From positions 11,721,460 through 11,785,459 of the forward strand of contig CM057233.1 of the NCBI GenBank assembly GCA_029891385.1: a stretch of 64,000 bases of DNA. The letters run 5' to 3'. Position numbers and translations under genes: made by a program. Positions 1-12,099 of this stretch are shown piece after piece. The number at the start of each line of letters is the position of its first letter. The stretch's first letter is position 1. The notes below the pieces were generated by a model. That model was not told where the DNA came from. It was given only the letters and a program-made list of their open reading frames with translations, and did no database searches. The DNA is from Erythroxylum novogranatense (lineage: Eukaryota > Streptophyta > Magnoliopsida > Malpighiales > Erythroxylaceae).

Positions 1-1563
1 AGAAGATGATGAGCCTACCACCTATGAAGAGGTTTCAAGAGTTGAGAATCGATAAATGGCTTCGTGCCATGAAATCAAATGGATTCCATGTATGAAAACC
101 AAGTATGGTCTTTGGTTGATGCACCAAGGAATCAAACCCATAGGGTGCAAATGGGTTTTCAAGAAGAAAACCGACATGGATGGTAATGTGATTACCTATA
201 AAGCAAGGTTAGTGGCCAAAGGCTTTCGTCAAAGACAAGGAGTTGACTACGACGAAACCTTGATTCAAAGAGCAATGCTTAAATCCATTAGGATACTCCT
301 AGCCATTGTCGCCATTATGATTATGAGATATGGCAAATGGATGTGAAGACAGCTTTCCGAATGGAAATCGGCCGAGGATGTGTACATGACACAACCTCGA
401 GGGCTTCATATCCAATGATGGCGAAAAGGTATGTAAGCTTCGTAAATCTATTTATGGATTAAAGCAAGCATCCGGAGTTGGAATATCCGTTTGATGAGAC
501 AATCAAAGAGTTTGGTTTCTCACAAAACCGGATGAACATTGTGTGTATAAGAAAGTCAATGGAACAGCAATCGTATTCCTTGTATTGTATGTAGATGACA
601 TATTGTTACTAGGAAACGATGTCTCAATGATGCAATCAAGAAAGATTTGGTGTCAAACAATTTGCTATGAAAGACCTTGGTGAAGCAACTTATATCCTGG
701 GATAAGGATCTATAGAGATAGATCTAAAAGGTTGCTTGGTCTTTCACAAATCAACGACATAGATAAGATGCTAAAGAGGTTTAGCATGGAGCAATCCAAG
801 AGAGGGTTCCTTCCCATCACTCATGGGATAACACTCGAAATCTATGTGTCCTAAGACACAAGATGAGAGGATACGCATGAATATGATCCCGTATGCATCC
901 GCAGTAGGATCTATCATGTATGCTATGCTATGTACGAGACCCGATGTATCGTATGCTCTAAGTGTTACGAGCAGATACCAATCGGATCCTGGTGAGGGTC
1001 ATCGGGTTCATTGTCAAGAATATCCTCAAGTACTTGAGAAGGACTAAGGATGTTTTTGATATATGGAGATGGAGATCTTCATGTGAGCGGGCATACAGAT
1101 GCCAGTTTTCAATCTGATAAGGACGATTCAAAGTCTCAATCAGGTTATATTTTCACACTGAATGGCGGAGCAGTCAGTTGGAAGAGTTCCAAACAAGAGA
1201 CGATCGCAGATTCAACGATCGAGGCAGTACATTCACGCATCGAGGCGCAAAGGAAGCAGCTTGGATCAAGAAGTTCATCTCTCGAACTTGGTGTGGTTCC
1301 TAGCGATGATGGGCCCATACAGATTGTATTGTGACAATAATGGGGCTATTATGCAGCAAAGGAGCCAAGGTCTCATCACGATCTAAACACGCATACTACC
1401 GATATCATTTGATTCGGAGATCATCTAAGCAGGTGATGTCCCGATAGAGAGGATTCTCACAGAGCGTAACATTGTCGATCCGCTGACAAAGCCATTGTCA
1501 CAGAGGAATTTTGATTCTCATGTACTCGCTTATGGTATTAGATACCAAGGCGATTGGCTTTAG
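1..1563 (+). pseudogene. copia pol fragment: reverse transcriptase and RNase H, decayed
   Basis: RT is recognisable from GCKWVFKKKTDMDGNVI and ARLVAKGFRQRQGVDY (about 147-255), and the catalytic YVDD followed by ILLLGND lies near 589-615. RNase H follows with GHTDASFQSDKDDSKSQSGY (about 1090-1150) and the STIEA active-site segment near 1213. The C-terminal stretch after NIVDPLTKPLSQRNF ends at TAG 1561-1563. Reading needs several frame changes and passes internal stops (for example near 53), so no functional enzyme is made. The reading frame begins before base 1. Domain order RT then RNase H next to the LTR, with no integrase between, fits copia rather than gypsy. Confidence 0.88.
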
Positions 1564-1565
1564 GT

Positions 1566-1630
1566 CAGTGGGAGATTTTAAGTACAAGTCGACTCGAATA
1601 TGTAATAAGTCGACTTATGCATTGTAAGAG
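1566..1630 (+). other. polypurine tract plus extra palindrome-bearing spacer
   Basis: The purine tract AGTGGGAGA (about 1567-1576) primes plus-strand DNA and normally abuts the 3' LTR. In the sister element the LTR starts immediately after GGGAGAT. Here about 53 bp separate tract and LTR, and that spacer holds AAGTCGACTC (1586-1595) and the perfect palindrome AAGTCGACTT (1607-1616). The same palindrome is repeated eight times in the leader of the sister element. Confidence 0.65.
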
Positions 1631-3459
1631 TGTTAGAGTAGTGCCCTAAAGACAATCTCCTTTAGCGCATTTTGTACAAAGATGTTTGTATAAATAAAGA
1701 AAAGGCATATTTCATTAATTTGATGTTCATATTTATGAATTGATTTTAATCTTAAATCAATTAATGAAGTCCATGATATATGACATAGCATGAAGGAAAT
1801 TATGATGTGATCATACTATCGAGATTCCTATCATGTGCAATTATGTCACTATCTAAATGATCCTAGTCATAGGATTAATGAGATCGACATCGTTAATCCG
1901 GATAGACTAAGATATGTCAAACTCCTTGATTGGATCAAGCAAAGGATCTCGTAACACGTAAATATTGAGATATTTAGATTTGACATATGGATGCTTACTA
2001 GTAGTAGTAAGTACATTGGATGACCTACCATGAGATCATCACATGGATATTATGTCAGTGAGAATCTCATCATAGCAATGGTGCAAGTATCCTTAGACTT
2101 GAGGTACTCAAGGATATCTTGGATACTGATTCTGTGCTTTGACTCCATTCCTTGTTGCCTTTCAGAGGTCGCTCATAGGGTGGTGATTGGGTACAGTTTG
2201 AGGTATTCGAAGGTAATTGAGTAGCCAACAAAGGATTCACCACTTCTGTGATATTAGCAAAAGAGATACCCATGGCCTCTTGTGAGGATCATTACTTGCA
2301 AGTCTCTGGCGCCGGAGCACATATGTCATGAAGACAGTCTTCATGGACATTAAAGTAATGAGTCCTAGGACAAGAACTGATTACACTTGGACTAGATTTG
2401 ATCTGATCGGTCTAGTAAGAGTTGACACTTGCCTATACTCAAACCAAGTGGGGTATAGCATGGTGAAAGGACGAATTGCACGGTAATTGTCTATGGAAAG
2501 GTTTGTAATTTGGTTCGTAGTTTATATAACTTCGTTAAACCAATTACTTTCCGGTCAATTGGGGGTCATGATGTGTTGCTAGATACCGCTCATGACTTGC
2601 TTAGATCAAGTGTTAATCTAAGTGGCCAACATAACCGGGAACCTAATGGGTCACACGCATAAGAGTGTCTCGGAGAACTCGTAAAATAGTTTTGGATAGT
2701 GATCCAATACCGGAGAGCAGACGGATTAAATGGATCCCGATGAGATTGGGATATGTCCCGATGAGATCGCGACATCGACATTGCTGAAAAGGGTCTCCGG
2801 TGATTTTTCGCCGGTGGGGCCCGAGAGGCTTAAGAGGACCAACCCTCAGTGTGATCGACCACTTCAGAATGATATATATTAATTAATTAAGTAAATAATT
2901 AATTAATATATATAATTATATGCTTGTGTACGTGGAGGACAAGAAGGAAGCAATTGGAAGCTTCCTTATATGCTTAGTCATTAAGCATTAATTGCATAAA
3001 AGACAAAACAAGTTGGAGGAAAGATGAAGGAGCTCGTTGATGACACATATAAAAGGGTTAAAAATTGTTTTAAACCTAATCTTGAAGAGTCGTCATCGTG
3101 GAAGCAAGAGAAAGCAAAGGTTTTTGTGAAAAACCTAAAGCTCTCATCCTTTCCAACGAGTTCTTCATCTCCTCTTCCAAGTGATTTTGTCATCTCCTCT
3201 TTTGACTATTGCTCTCCAAGAACAAGGTTAGTGCTAGCACACTTCTTACTTTGTTCTAGCTATTCCCGGGTCAAAGGGTTTGTTCCGGTTAGGTTTTCCG
3301 ACCTCTGCGTGGATACCGTTAGAGACGGGCTACGTAGGTCGTTATGGTTTGATTTAGTTATATAGACACAACGATCCTGGGTTTCGGGAAAGTCCTGGGA
3401 CAAAAATTTTTGTTTTCCGCACCGGGTACATGTGATGTACCCACCGGGATTTTCCTACA
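1631..3459 (+). repeat. copia 3' LTR (1829 bp)
   Basis: The LTR begins TGTTAGAGTAGTGCC and ends GGGATTTTCCTACA, giving the expected TG..CA ends. It aligns over its whole length with the reverse complement of 28997-30842 and 36818-38660. An AT-only inverted repeat at 2872-2889/2896-2913 (18-bp arms, 6-bp loop) is kept in all three LTR copies. Short reading frames inside it are not genes. Confidence 0.92.
2872..2913. repeat. AT-only inverted repeat inside copia LTR
   Basis: The arms ATATATATTAATTAATTA and its exact complement are separated by about 6 bases. The matching hairpins in the minus-strand element lie near 29551-29597 and 37377-37422. It may form a cruciform or a hairpin in the element's RNA; the function is unknown. 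Confidence 0.8.
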
Positions 3460-4840
3460 GTATGGGACATGGATCAAGAACAATGGGACATGGACCAAGA
3501 AGGGAGTAATTAGTAGAAAAGAAGGAGACAAACGGTAGTGCTTGTAGATAGTATGGGGTGTGGACCAAAGAAGAATAAATATATAGCAATGGTAGGTGAT
3601 TTGAGTGGAGTGGAGTGAAGCAACGTGTGTGAGTGAGTGAAAAGGCTAGAGGTTGCGTGGTTTGTGGGGGCAGCTAGTAGTGAGTGGTGTGTTGGCTTGT
3701 GAGTTGTTGGAGAATAAAAAGAAAACATGTTGGGCAACAGGGGCATGGAGGGAGATGTGGTTGGTGATATGTGTTTATTTTGGGGTCTATCACATAAATA
3801 AAAGAGGAGGGAGATAGGCACTGGAGGCTGGAGTGTGCTGGAAAAAAAAAGTGTGTGATTTGTGGGCTACTGTTTGAGGCAAAAACATGGATGAAGGGAT
3901 GGAAAAAAAATAAAGAGATCTGCTGTGTCATTTGTGGAGTTGCGTGATCTTGGAGGGCTGGTGTGTGTGAGTTTTGTTTTTGCATGAAAGTTGTGGGCGT
4001 TGAGGGGAGTGTGCAGGAGTTGGTGTGAGTAACGTGTTTGTGTGAGTGTGTGAGTAGTTTTTGGGGAGAAAAATAAAATAGAAGGAGCTGGAGCTTTGTG
4101 AAGGAAGTGGAGTGCATGGTGTACATGAAGAGTAAAAATGTTAGAGTAGTTGCATGAACGTTGGAGTTGTGTGTGCTGAACAAGAGCAAGTGGAGTTGGT
4201 GGGCTGGAAAAGGGCATGAGTAGAGTGTGCGTAGTAGAATAAAAACATCTTGAGTTTGGCTTGTGAAGGAGGTCTTTTTGTGTGGTTTTTGAGTGAGTGT
4301 GTTGGAGAATAATAAATAAGAATGTGTTGGGTAGCTGAAGCTAACGTTGGTGAGTGACTTGCTGTCATTGAAGGAAGAGTGTTGTGTGGGAAAAAGAAGA
4401 AAATAACGTGAGCTTGTGCTGCCTTGAGTGGAGGAGGAGATCTAGTGAAGCATATGTACTGCGTTGGAGATGGAAAAGTGGAGGCAGAAACGTTTGTGAG
4501 TTGTGCTGTGTAGAGTGGAGAGACAACAGCTGTCTTGGAGAAGTAGGAGTTGTTGCGTGGGTTGCTTCTAGCAGTGGCGTTGGTGTTGATTGGAACGTGA
4601 AGACCAGTGGTGAGTGCGTGAAGAGGGACAGAAAATACATCATTAATTAGTCACTCATCAGCTACAAGAGGGGCGCAAGTGTGTGCGTGAGTGGCTGGAA
4701 AAATATGAAAAAACATTGGAGAGGTGTGGTCTGCGTGCCAGTGTGAAGGTCTATGTGGAGAAGAAAGAAAAAACAGAAGGAGATTGCATGAGTTGTAGAG
4801 AGTTGAAGGACGCAGAAGTGAAAACCAAAAGACAGATTAT
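3460..4840. repeat. GT/GA-rich low-complexity tract, no gene
   Basis: About 1.4 kb in which the plus strand is strongly enriched for GTGTG, GAGTG and GGAG words. The minus strand therefore reads as long Ser/Thr/His/Pro-rich frames with no domain. I see no splice or promoter structure. It may be part of an old retroelement LTR or leader, which would fit the neighbouring segment. Confidence 0.5.
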
Positions 4841-5790
4841 TATTCTCACACCTTATAGTTGACCGCTGCAGCTCATTTTCTACAGCATCTATAATGAATT
4901 TTTATGGCTAGTTCGTCTTAATCCTTCGGTTCAATGGCAAAGGCAGGAGCTTGGAGTTTTTATAGGGGAGTTAAAACTGCAATTATTTTCTGTCCATTTA
5001 ATTATTTAGTAATTAACAGATTTTACTATTTAATTATTTGGAGTTGTGTTTTGTGACTGAATTATTATTTGGCAATTGATATTGTGTTGATTTCGGATTT
5101 AATTTCATTACTTTGTTTTGGGTCAAAACTTTGTATTGAGATTTTTGCGAAATTGGTAATTATTCAAGGTGGCTTGAATTATTTGGAACATTTTATCTAT
5201 TCTTTGGCATTAATTTGCTTTCTTAAAAATCATGTAATAAATGAGCATTGGTGTTAGTATCCTTAGTTCTATTTTACTAGTATGGTGGCAGGTAGTAAAT
5301 TGGGATTTTTGGGAAAATATTTTTGTAACAATTCGAGGTGGCTCGGTTGTTAGATTAAAATCTCGAAATTAATTTTTGGTTCAATTGTTTTAACTCTCAT
5401 ATCTTTTTGAGTGATGATTGCCGGCGTTATTGAACTAGATGATTGTGTTTATCATTGTTAATTACTTGTGTTGTTTTCTTATTTAATTCACTCGTTGTCA
5501 TTTCAAATTATTCATTTAAATTTTAAAAATACCAAAAACAAGTCCCTTGCGTTTATTTTCATTCGTTGCAAATTTTAGCGGTAATTTTTCAAATCAACCC
5601 CATTTTATAATTTAGTTTGCATTGCATTTAGTTACTTAGGAAATTAATTTCACTTTTGGTTCTTCAAGAGAATGACCCGAGGTTGCGCTATACGCAATCC
5701 TTGGTTAAATTTTTGAAGTAACTCCAAGGCGACAATCGGACGGAAAAGGTTATTTCAGTCAGGGGTCAAAAAATTGTGACCTCTTAATAC
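4841..5790 (+). mobile_element. possible decayed Ty3/gypsy (Tat-like) LTR end or leader
   Basis: The stretch passes from T-rich sequence into a motif near 5660-5760 (GAATGACCCGAGGTTGCGC, then CTATACGCAATCC and GGCGACAATCGG). Its layout recalls the LTR 3' end and primer region of Tat/Ogre or Athila elements. No coding remnant or partner LTR is present, so this is only a weak resemblance. Nothing else was found here. Confidence 0.25.
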
Positions 5791-7983
5791 AATCTTTCTA
5801 TTACATGAATTCATATGAGATTCCACGTTTTGAACTACTAGCCAACATCTTGCCACAATATTTACATTCTGGCTTCTTTACTCCATCCATTGATATAGTC
5901 TTGTTAAAGTGTTTCCAAACATCACTTTTCAATGGACCTGGACTTTTATCTTCACTTGGTATAAGATTAGAAGTTTTCACTTATATGCTCTTTAGTATCA
6001 GATTAGAACTCCAGTAAAAGAATATGTTCATCCATCTGAAACAATCAACTTATACAATTATATAACTTATTTTGGACATTTACAGTATATGTATACTTCA
6101 ATGAGCATTTAACATAATTAAGATAATCAAAGTATAGTTAATCATAATCACTTGTGAGAGTATATTACTCTCTATATATGATGATGATGAATTGATGATA
6201 AATTTTGAAATTGAAAGGAATAGAAAGCTACATAATTAACTTTAAAATTAAGATTATATAGTTAAATGAACTTTTTCTATGTATTGTTTCTACTTATGTT
6301 AGTTAAATTATAAACTTCAGAATGATTTACATAGTCACGTTTGTGCCCGTGTAAGTCTGCAAAAAATTAAGCAAACAACCACAAATTAGAAATTTATAGT
6401 ATCATAACAATCTAAAACCAGAATATTGAATCAATTCATCCGTGGATATCTTCATAGATAGCCACAAACTAAAAATTTATACTCTCAATATTCCAAAACT
6501 ATAATATTGAATCAATTCTTCCATTAATAAAAATATTGAGGACTTACCTTGATGCGTGGCAAAGAAGACAAAGGAGAAGAGTGATTAAGCGGGGGGTAAC
6601 TAGCGAGAGATGACGACTTGCAAGATTGCGACTTGACGGTAGGGCAACAGGGCAACATAGATCAACGGCGGGGCAGTAGAGACTCAGACAAAGGAGATTC
6701 GAAGAAGATTAAAAGATGAAATCTAGGAAAGAGCAAGTTATTCTAGAGTAAAATGACATTATTTTACTATAAATTATAAAACTTAAAAAATAAGGCTAAA
6801 ACCACTTTATCTTGTTCTTAAACTACGTTGTTTTCCTATATGTATTTTGTAATTTGACAAGGCTAAAACAACTCATCTTGCTCCTAGCGCAAAACTATGA
6901 TGTTTTAGCAAATATCGGCCCAAGGTTCAATTTTTAAAAATTTTTGAGCTTAAGGTCCGAACAATCAAAAGGAAATCTAAAATAATGCAAATAATCAATT
7001 TATATTAGTCATAATTTTTACTTGTTTAATGTTACATAATTATATATCATAAATATTTTGTGGTCATAAAATTATATATTGTCATAAAAATTAAACAAAA
7101 CAAATTTTTTGTAGTTAATTCATTTATAGCTATGACGTGAAGTGTATCCTCTTACATTGCTCGGGTAATGTGAAGTTGTCATCATAAGGTTGAGACGTCG
7201 CAGAAAATAAAAGCCGCTAAATTAGATAGATTGCTGGGAGAAACGACAAGAAACACTCTGACTATGAGGGGTAGTTAGGTCAATGGCACAAAGGCAAGCA
7301 TTAATAATTGTAAATCAACGGGAGAAAAGATCAAAAGCTAACTACATCTACATGATTGCTGTTATGAAAGTAACCCTATATAAAACATCCACTAACAGTT
7401 TAGCTTCAAATAACGAAATAGAAAAGTATATTTTTTTTAAAGAAAATAATTGCATGCATATGTCAAAATTAATATTTTATGAAATATCATATGAATGAAA
7501 ACGGAAACGTTTTATTACTAAAGTTGCAAGTAATATGTACATTAAATTGTTAAGACAATGCAAATTTTCTTGTGTTCTAAATATAATAGAAATTAAGTAA
7601 ACAAAAGATCTTAATTTGTATGGTTCTCAAAGCAAATCATAGGCATTGGAATGGAGAACTTGAATGTCTCCTTAATTTACCTAGAAACTTATTTTAAAAT
7701 GTACCTAGCTTTTGTAGTTCATAATCTTTTGCCTGTATCAAATTAATGATTGTTTTGTAATTCTTTTTCATAGTCAATATATTCAGTACATAAAGTCTCC
7801 GTTTCGTAAGCGTTTAGAGAGGATCATAATATACAAAAGCTTCTTTTTATATTTTTACAAAGAGATTGTTTTTATTACTTGAACTTATAATCGGAGCAAC
7901 CTAAAAATGTTCCTTTGCACCCTTTCCATTGGAAATTATGTTCTTATGAACAAAGTGAACTTTAGTTGAAATTCACATTATTG
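5791..7983. other. AT-rich intergenic DNA, nothing recognised
   Basis: There is no coding region with domain content. A slightly GC-richer patch at about 6560-6720 (GGCAAAGAAGACAAAGGAG onward) stands out in composition but has no reading frame of note. Remaining short frames are random. Confidence 0.5.
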
Positions 7984-8680
7984 GACACCAAATTTAACCC
8001 ATTGTTTTCATTTTTATTTTTAGTTTTCTATTTTTCATTCAAATTTAGTAAAAAAATTTACTTGTTTGAGTTTTTAGTTTCGTTTTTGGTTTTAGTTTCT
8101 TTCAGTTTTCAAAAATTATGAAAACTATAAAAATAGTTTTTGTTTCTGTTTTCTTTTTTATAATCTGATGTATTATCATTTAAATATATATTATTTAATT
8201 ATTTATTTTAATAAAAATTATGAATAATTTAATTCAACATTATATTTATATATTTAATAAATTTAAATTTATTACCAATAAAATTAAGAATTATTTTATT
8301 TTATAATAAAATTTATATAACTAAATTTAAAATATATAAATATGCAAATAAATTTGATTTAATAATTAAATATATTTCAAATAAATATTAATTTATAAAT
8401 AAAATTTTAATTTTAAAATATTTATTTTATTAATATAATATAATTTTATTAATAATTTGTTAATAAATATTATATAAGAGTTTAAATAAATTTATTTAAT
8501 TAAAAGTAATTTTTCTTTAAGTTTTATATAAAAATAATTATTATCATTGATAAAAATATAACTACGTTAACTTTAACAATCAAATATGTTTTTGTTTTAT
8601 AAAAAACAAAAATAAAAACTGAAAAGGACAATAGAAAAATAAAAATAAAAACAAATGAACTTAACAATCCGTTTAGAGCT
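7984..8680. mobile_element. MITE-like block with T-rich / A-rich ends
   Basis: The left end (near 7999-8060, CATTTTTATTTTTAGTTTTC) and the right end (near 8580-8680, GAAAAATAAAAATAAAAACA) are imperfect inverted repeats around a very AT-rich core. A similar T-rich end beginning GGGGGTGTTTGTTTCC occurs at 62205. This layout is common for hAT-type MITEs in plants. Exact TIR and TSD were not resolved. Confidence 0.35.
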
Positions 8681-9044
8681 TTGGTCACAATTGCGATAAA
8701 TGCGTGCGTTGGGTGCATGAAAACGAAAATATTGAAGTGAAAACAAGCGAAAATAGAAGTGTAATAAGACAAATTTAAAAACAATCGCACTTCATTAATT
8801 ACGATGGCAGCCAAAGCTTTTAGGGTAAAATATCAATGAAATCCTTTCGATTATTAATTTAAAATCCATCCATAAAGATTTTCAGCTTTGTAATACGAAA
8901 CAAAGATATTGTTAGTTATACATAGAAAAGCACATATGAAAATGCTAAGAAAAGTAAAGGAAATTATTCTCATGTACCTTCACTGGGTGAATTTATTATT
9001 TGTTGAGTACTAAGTACTTGTAGTAATTTCTTGCTCTGTCTGTT

Positions 9045-9124
9045 TGTCCCTCTCCCTCTCCCTCTCCCTCTCTAGTCACAGCCATCTAAACTTACTTCAG
9101 TCATCTTGTACTCTCTCTCTCTCT
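9045..9124. repeat. CT/CCCTCT microsatellites upstream of the WIP gene
   Basis: A (CTCCCT)n tract at about 9049-9074 and a (CT)n tract at about 9109-9124 lie just upstream of the zinc-finger gene start. Pyrimidine-rich (GAGA-type) tracts are common in plant core promoters and 5' leaders. In several plants they bind BPC/GAGA-binding factors; binding here is inference. Confidence 0.75.
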
Positions 9125-9130
9125 TTCGTG

Positions 9131-9139
9131 TATATAAAA
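9131..9139 (+). promoter_or_regulatory. TATA box of the WIP gene
   Basis: TATATAAAA lies 50 bp before the ATG and directly after the CT tract. A start about 30 bp downstream would give a short leader of roughly 25-30 bases. The position fits a plant core promoter, but the transcription start is not visible in sequence alone. Confidence 0.55.
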
Positions 9140-9188
9140 GCAAAAGCAATATACCAGGCAAGACTATTTTTCTCACTACTTTTCACCC

Positions 9189-11393
9189 ATGGCTGACCCT
9201 TACTCTAATTTCTTCACTGGTTGGTTCAGTTTCAACAACGACCAGAATTCAACCTCAGCTCCTTCGCAACATCTTCCTTGTAGTCCCAACTTATATTCAA
9301 ACCTCAACTTGAACCTTAACAACCCTTATTTTCACTCTCAAGACTCACCTCCTTCTCCACCTATGAGAGAAGCCCTACCCCTCTTGAGATTAAGTCCAGC
9401 AAGGCATGAAAAACCAGCTCAGGAAGAAGAAGGAGAGGATGACGACGACGACGATGATGAAGACGAAGAAGAAGAATATCAAGAACAAAGTTGCACTCCC
9501 ATGGATGTGGACAAGATCATCAGAACCAGAGATCACGAAAGTTTAGTTTCAAATAGTGGTGCTAATAACGAAGAAGAGGCTGTTACTGTAGCTCTACACA
9601 TAGGGTTGCCAAGCCCTAGTGCTGCAGAGATGGCCTCTGTGTTATCTTCTTCCTCAGAGGTTACTGATAAAGATGGAGATGGTGATGATTCTGGGTATCC
9701 AATTAGTAGGCTCAACAAGGGTCAGTATTGGATTCCCACTCCTTCTCAGATTCTGATTGGACCTACACAGTTCTCATGTCCTGTTTGCTGTAAAACCTTC
9801 AACCGATACAACAACATGCAAGTATGTCTCTTCCGTTCTTTCATGACCCTTAGAAACATTTTCCTCTCATCATTTTTCTTCTGTTTGGTTCTCTTTTCAT
9901 TTTCTTCTGCCAGTTCAAAAGAGATGAAGAAAAGTACACAGTTACAATTCTTTTCATATATTTTACTCCCTTCCCGCATCACAGATTTCAGTCACCTAAC
10001 GAATGTTCTTTCTATGTCTGTATTTCGAAGCAAACTTAGACCGAAGCTTGTCCACAAATTTACCTCCTCCATTCCTCCATGAACTTTTTGCTTTTCCTAG
10101 AAAATATATGCAACGCAACTACTTTTTAGGTAAATTTGCAGCATTCCTCGTGGTTTTTTAATTTGAGTTCTATTTTAAGTTTTCTTTACTCTGATTTAAC
10201 TGAATCAGATCAGATGAGTACCTTTCTTTATGTGATTGAACAACTCGGGCAATGTTCTTTATGCCTCGAGTGCTTTGAAATTTGTGTTCTAGTCGTTGAA
10301 AGGTATGAACTGAAACATTTAGCTGTTTTTCAGTGTTGGCTCAGAGATCATAATTTTAAAAGAAAAAGTGATATGAAATTTGTATCTCCAACAGGAAGAC
10401 AAAACACAATCATCAAAGTTCTGTACAGATTTCGCCCACCTAAAACGACCCTTTTTTTTTCCCCTATCTTATCTCATAAATCTCCAAATTCAGAAGATTC
10501 CATTTCCTTCTTTTGTCTTTAGATTTGCAAAATAATGATATTTTTCTTTGCGTCTTCACTCATCTATTACTCTCACCCAAGAAGATGAAGAGTCTTTGAA
10601 CGTTCCAATTCATCAATCCCATTCATATATCTTACACCCCAACAGTTTCTACTAACCAATATAGAATTCCGGTCTGGTACAGGAATCATAGCAAATACTT
10701 GCTTGAAGATCCTGATTTCATGAATAGATAACAAAATGCTTCCTGCAGAAGCTGTTTTGCTGTTGATGATACCACGCTATCTCTAAAGTACTGCTTTTTC
10801 AAGAATTTAAGATATGCTTCCAACTTTTCTTCTTTTGTTTTTATTTTTATTTTTTTGCAGTGACCAGATGTTACTTTTGTTATTTCGAACTTTTTTGTTT
10901 TCAATTTGCTTCCTTTCACTAATTGTACATATTTTGTGACTAAAACTTGTTCTAGATGCATATGTGGGGGCATGGATCTCAGTACAGGAAAGGGCCTGAA
11001 TCTTTAAGAGGAACTCAACCTACTGGAATGCTCAGACTGCCTTGTTATTGCTGTGCACCAGGGTGCAAGAACAACATAGATCATCCAAGAGCCAAGCCAC
11101 TAAAAGACTTCAGGACTCTTCAAACACATTACAAGAGGAAGCATGGTGTTAAGCCTTTCATGTGTAGAAAATGTGGGAAGGCTTTTGCTGTTAGAGGGGA
11201 TTGGAGGACTCATGAGAAAAACTGTGGTAAGCTTTGGTATTGTATTTGCGGATCAGATTTTAAGCACAAGAGGTCACTTAAGGACCACATCAAAGCTTTT
11301 GGAAATGGCCATGCAGCCTACGGAATTGACGGATTCGAAGAAGAAGATGAACCTGCATCAGAAGTAGAACAAGATAATGAAAGCATGCAGTGA
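9189..11393 (+). CDS. WIP2: WIP-family C2H2 zinc-finger transcription factor (WIP2/NTT-like), two exons
   Basis: Exons are 9189-9821 (211 codons) and 10956-11393 (145 codons plus TGA). They join in phase 0 across a GT..AG intron and give 356 aa. The N-terminus [13 protein letters not shown], a Pro/Ser-rich linker, LPLLRLSPA (63-71), an acidic run (about 79-97) and [19 protein letters not shown] are typical of the WIP2/WIP4/WIP5 clade. The signature Trp-Ile-Pro is at 181-183. Four zinc fingers follow: C197/C200-H213/H217 (split by the intron), C243/C248-H269/H274, C281/C284-H297/C301 and C307/C309-H322. The C-terminus [12 protein letters not shown] is also clade-typical. Known relatives are nuclear regulators of transmitting-tract and root-tip fate (Arabidopsis NTT/WIP2, WIP4, WIP5); in melon a WIP gene represses carpel growth. 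I assign the clade firmly. Choice among WIP2, WIP4 and WIP5 is tentative. It looks intact and is the only clear host gene in the window. Confidence 0.95.
9822..10955 (+). other. intron of the WIP gene (1134 bp, phase 0)
   Basis: Donor GTATGT directly follows the codon for Gln211, and acceptor TTCTAG precedes ATGCATATG. The join restores the first zinc finger, with Cys pair in exon 1 and His pair in exon 2; this intron position is typical of WIP genes. The intron is T-rich. Open frames running into it (to 10082, or 10136-10522) are chance read-through. Confidence 0.93.
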
Positions 11394-12099
11394 ACATATG
11401 AAAAATGAGTCTTCATTCTAATATGTAAGAGCTCAAATTGGCAATGCTATATCCATGACTTTTGGACTTAAAAGCAAGAAACTTTATATATCTCTCTCTA
11501 TATAGATAGATATATATTCATATTTATATGCCTCAGACTCTTGTTTGGTAGATCAACTTTTTTTTTCCCCCTCTTTAATTTAGCCTTCTGTTCAAGATGG
11601 TCTTTTCTACTATCATGTCTCCAATATTTGCTAGGTGCAGCAAGAATGGGAAAGGCAACCATTGGAAAGAACAAAGTAAACTTAAGTTCGTCTAGTTTTA
11701 TCACTTAATTTGATGAAGAGGAAACAAATAGGTTTCCCAATTATAAATGATGAGGTACTTCGGTGGGAATTATAAGGTGATCGCGAGCATAAGATGTAAA
11801 TTAAAGAAGGAACATCCGTTAACAAAGTTTTCAAGTTTTTTTTTTTTTTCAGAATGTATCAGATGTGTAGTTGACGATGATATGCAATTGTGTCTCTTTT
11901 TCCCAAGGTTGTCATATACATTTCAGGTTAGCTTGTATCTTGAGGAATTAAAAATTATGTATTCATTTAACTGATTTAGTGACATTAATTAGCTAACAAT
12001 TTATAGCCTTTACAATAAAACCATCTTAGGTAAGTAAATATATTTTTTTAATTTTTGCATAATATGAAGGAAAAATTAGAGCATAGTATACTTGGTTGA
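11394..12099. other. 3' flank of the WIP gene
   Basis: This contains the presumed 3' UTR. A (TA/CT) run at about 11487-11516 and a T10 run near 11830 are visible. There is no canonical AATAAA close to the stop, and no other gene was found. Confidence 0.5.

Larger units (their letters stand above)
1..3459 (+). mobile_element. Ty1/copia element, 3' part only (5' end outside window)
   Basis: The window opens inside the pol gene of a copia retrotransposon and runs through RT, RNase H, polypurine tract and a complete 3' LTR (1631-3459). The LTR and pol closely match the full element at 28997-38660 on the other strand, so both belong to one family. The LTR start (TGTTAGAGTAGTGCCCTAAA) resembles that of the Angela lineage; that lineage call is inference. 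The 5' LTR, gag, protease and integrase lie outside the window. The base pairs after the LTR (3460-3464, gtatg) should be one TSD copy, but the partner cannot be seen. Confidence 0.9.

Noticed and set aside
3510..4643. Several 75-171 codon minus-strand frames rich in Ser, Thr, His and Pro
   Set aside because: They come from one GT/GA-rich low-complexity tract, overlap in multiple frames and show no domain or gene structure.
9822..10522. Frames continuing past WIP exon 1 and a 128-codon frame at 10136
   Set aside because: They lie in the intron; the GT..AG splice restores the conserved first zinc finger exactly.
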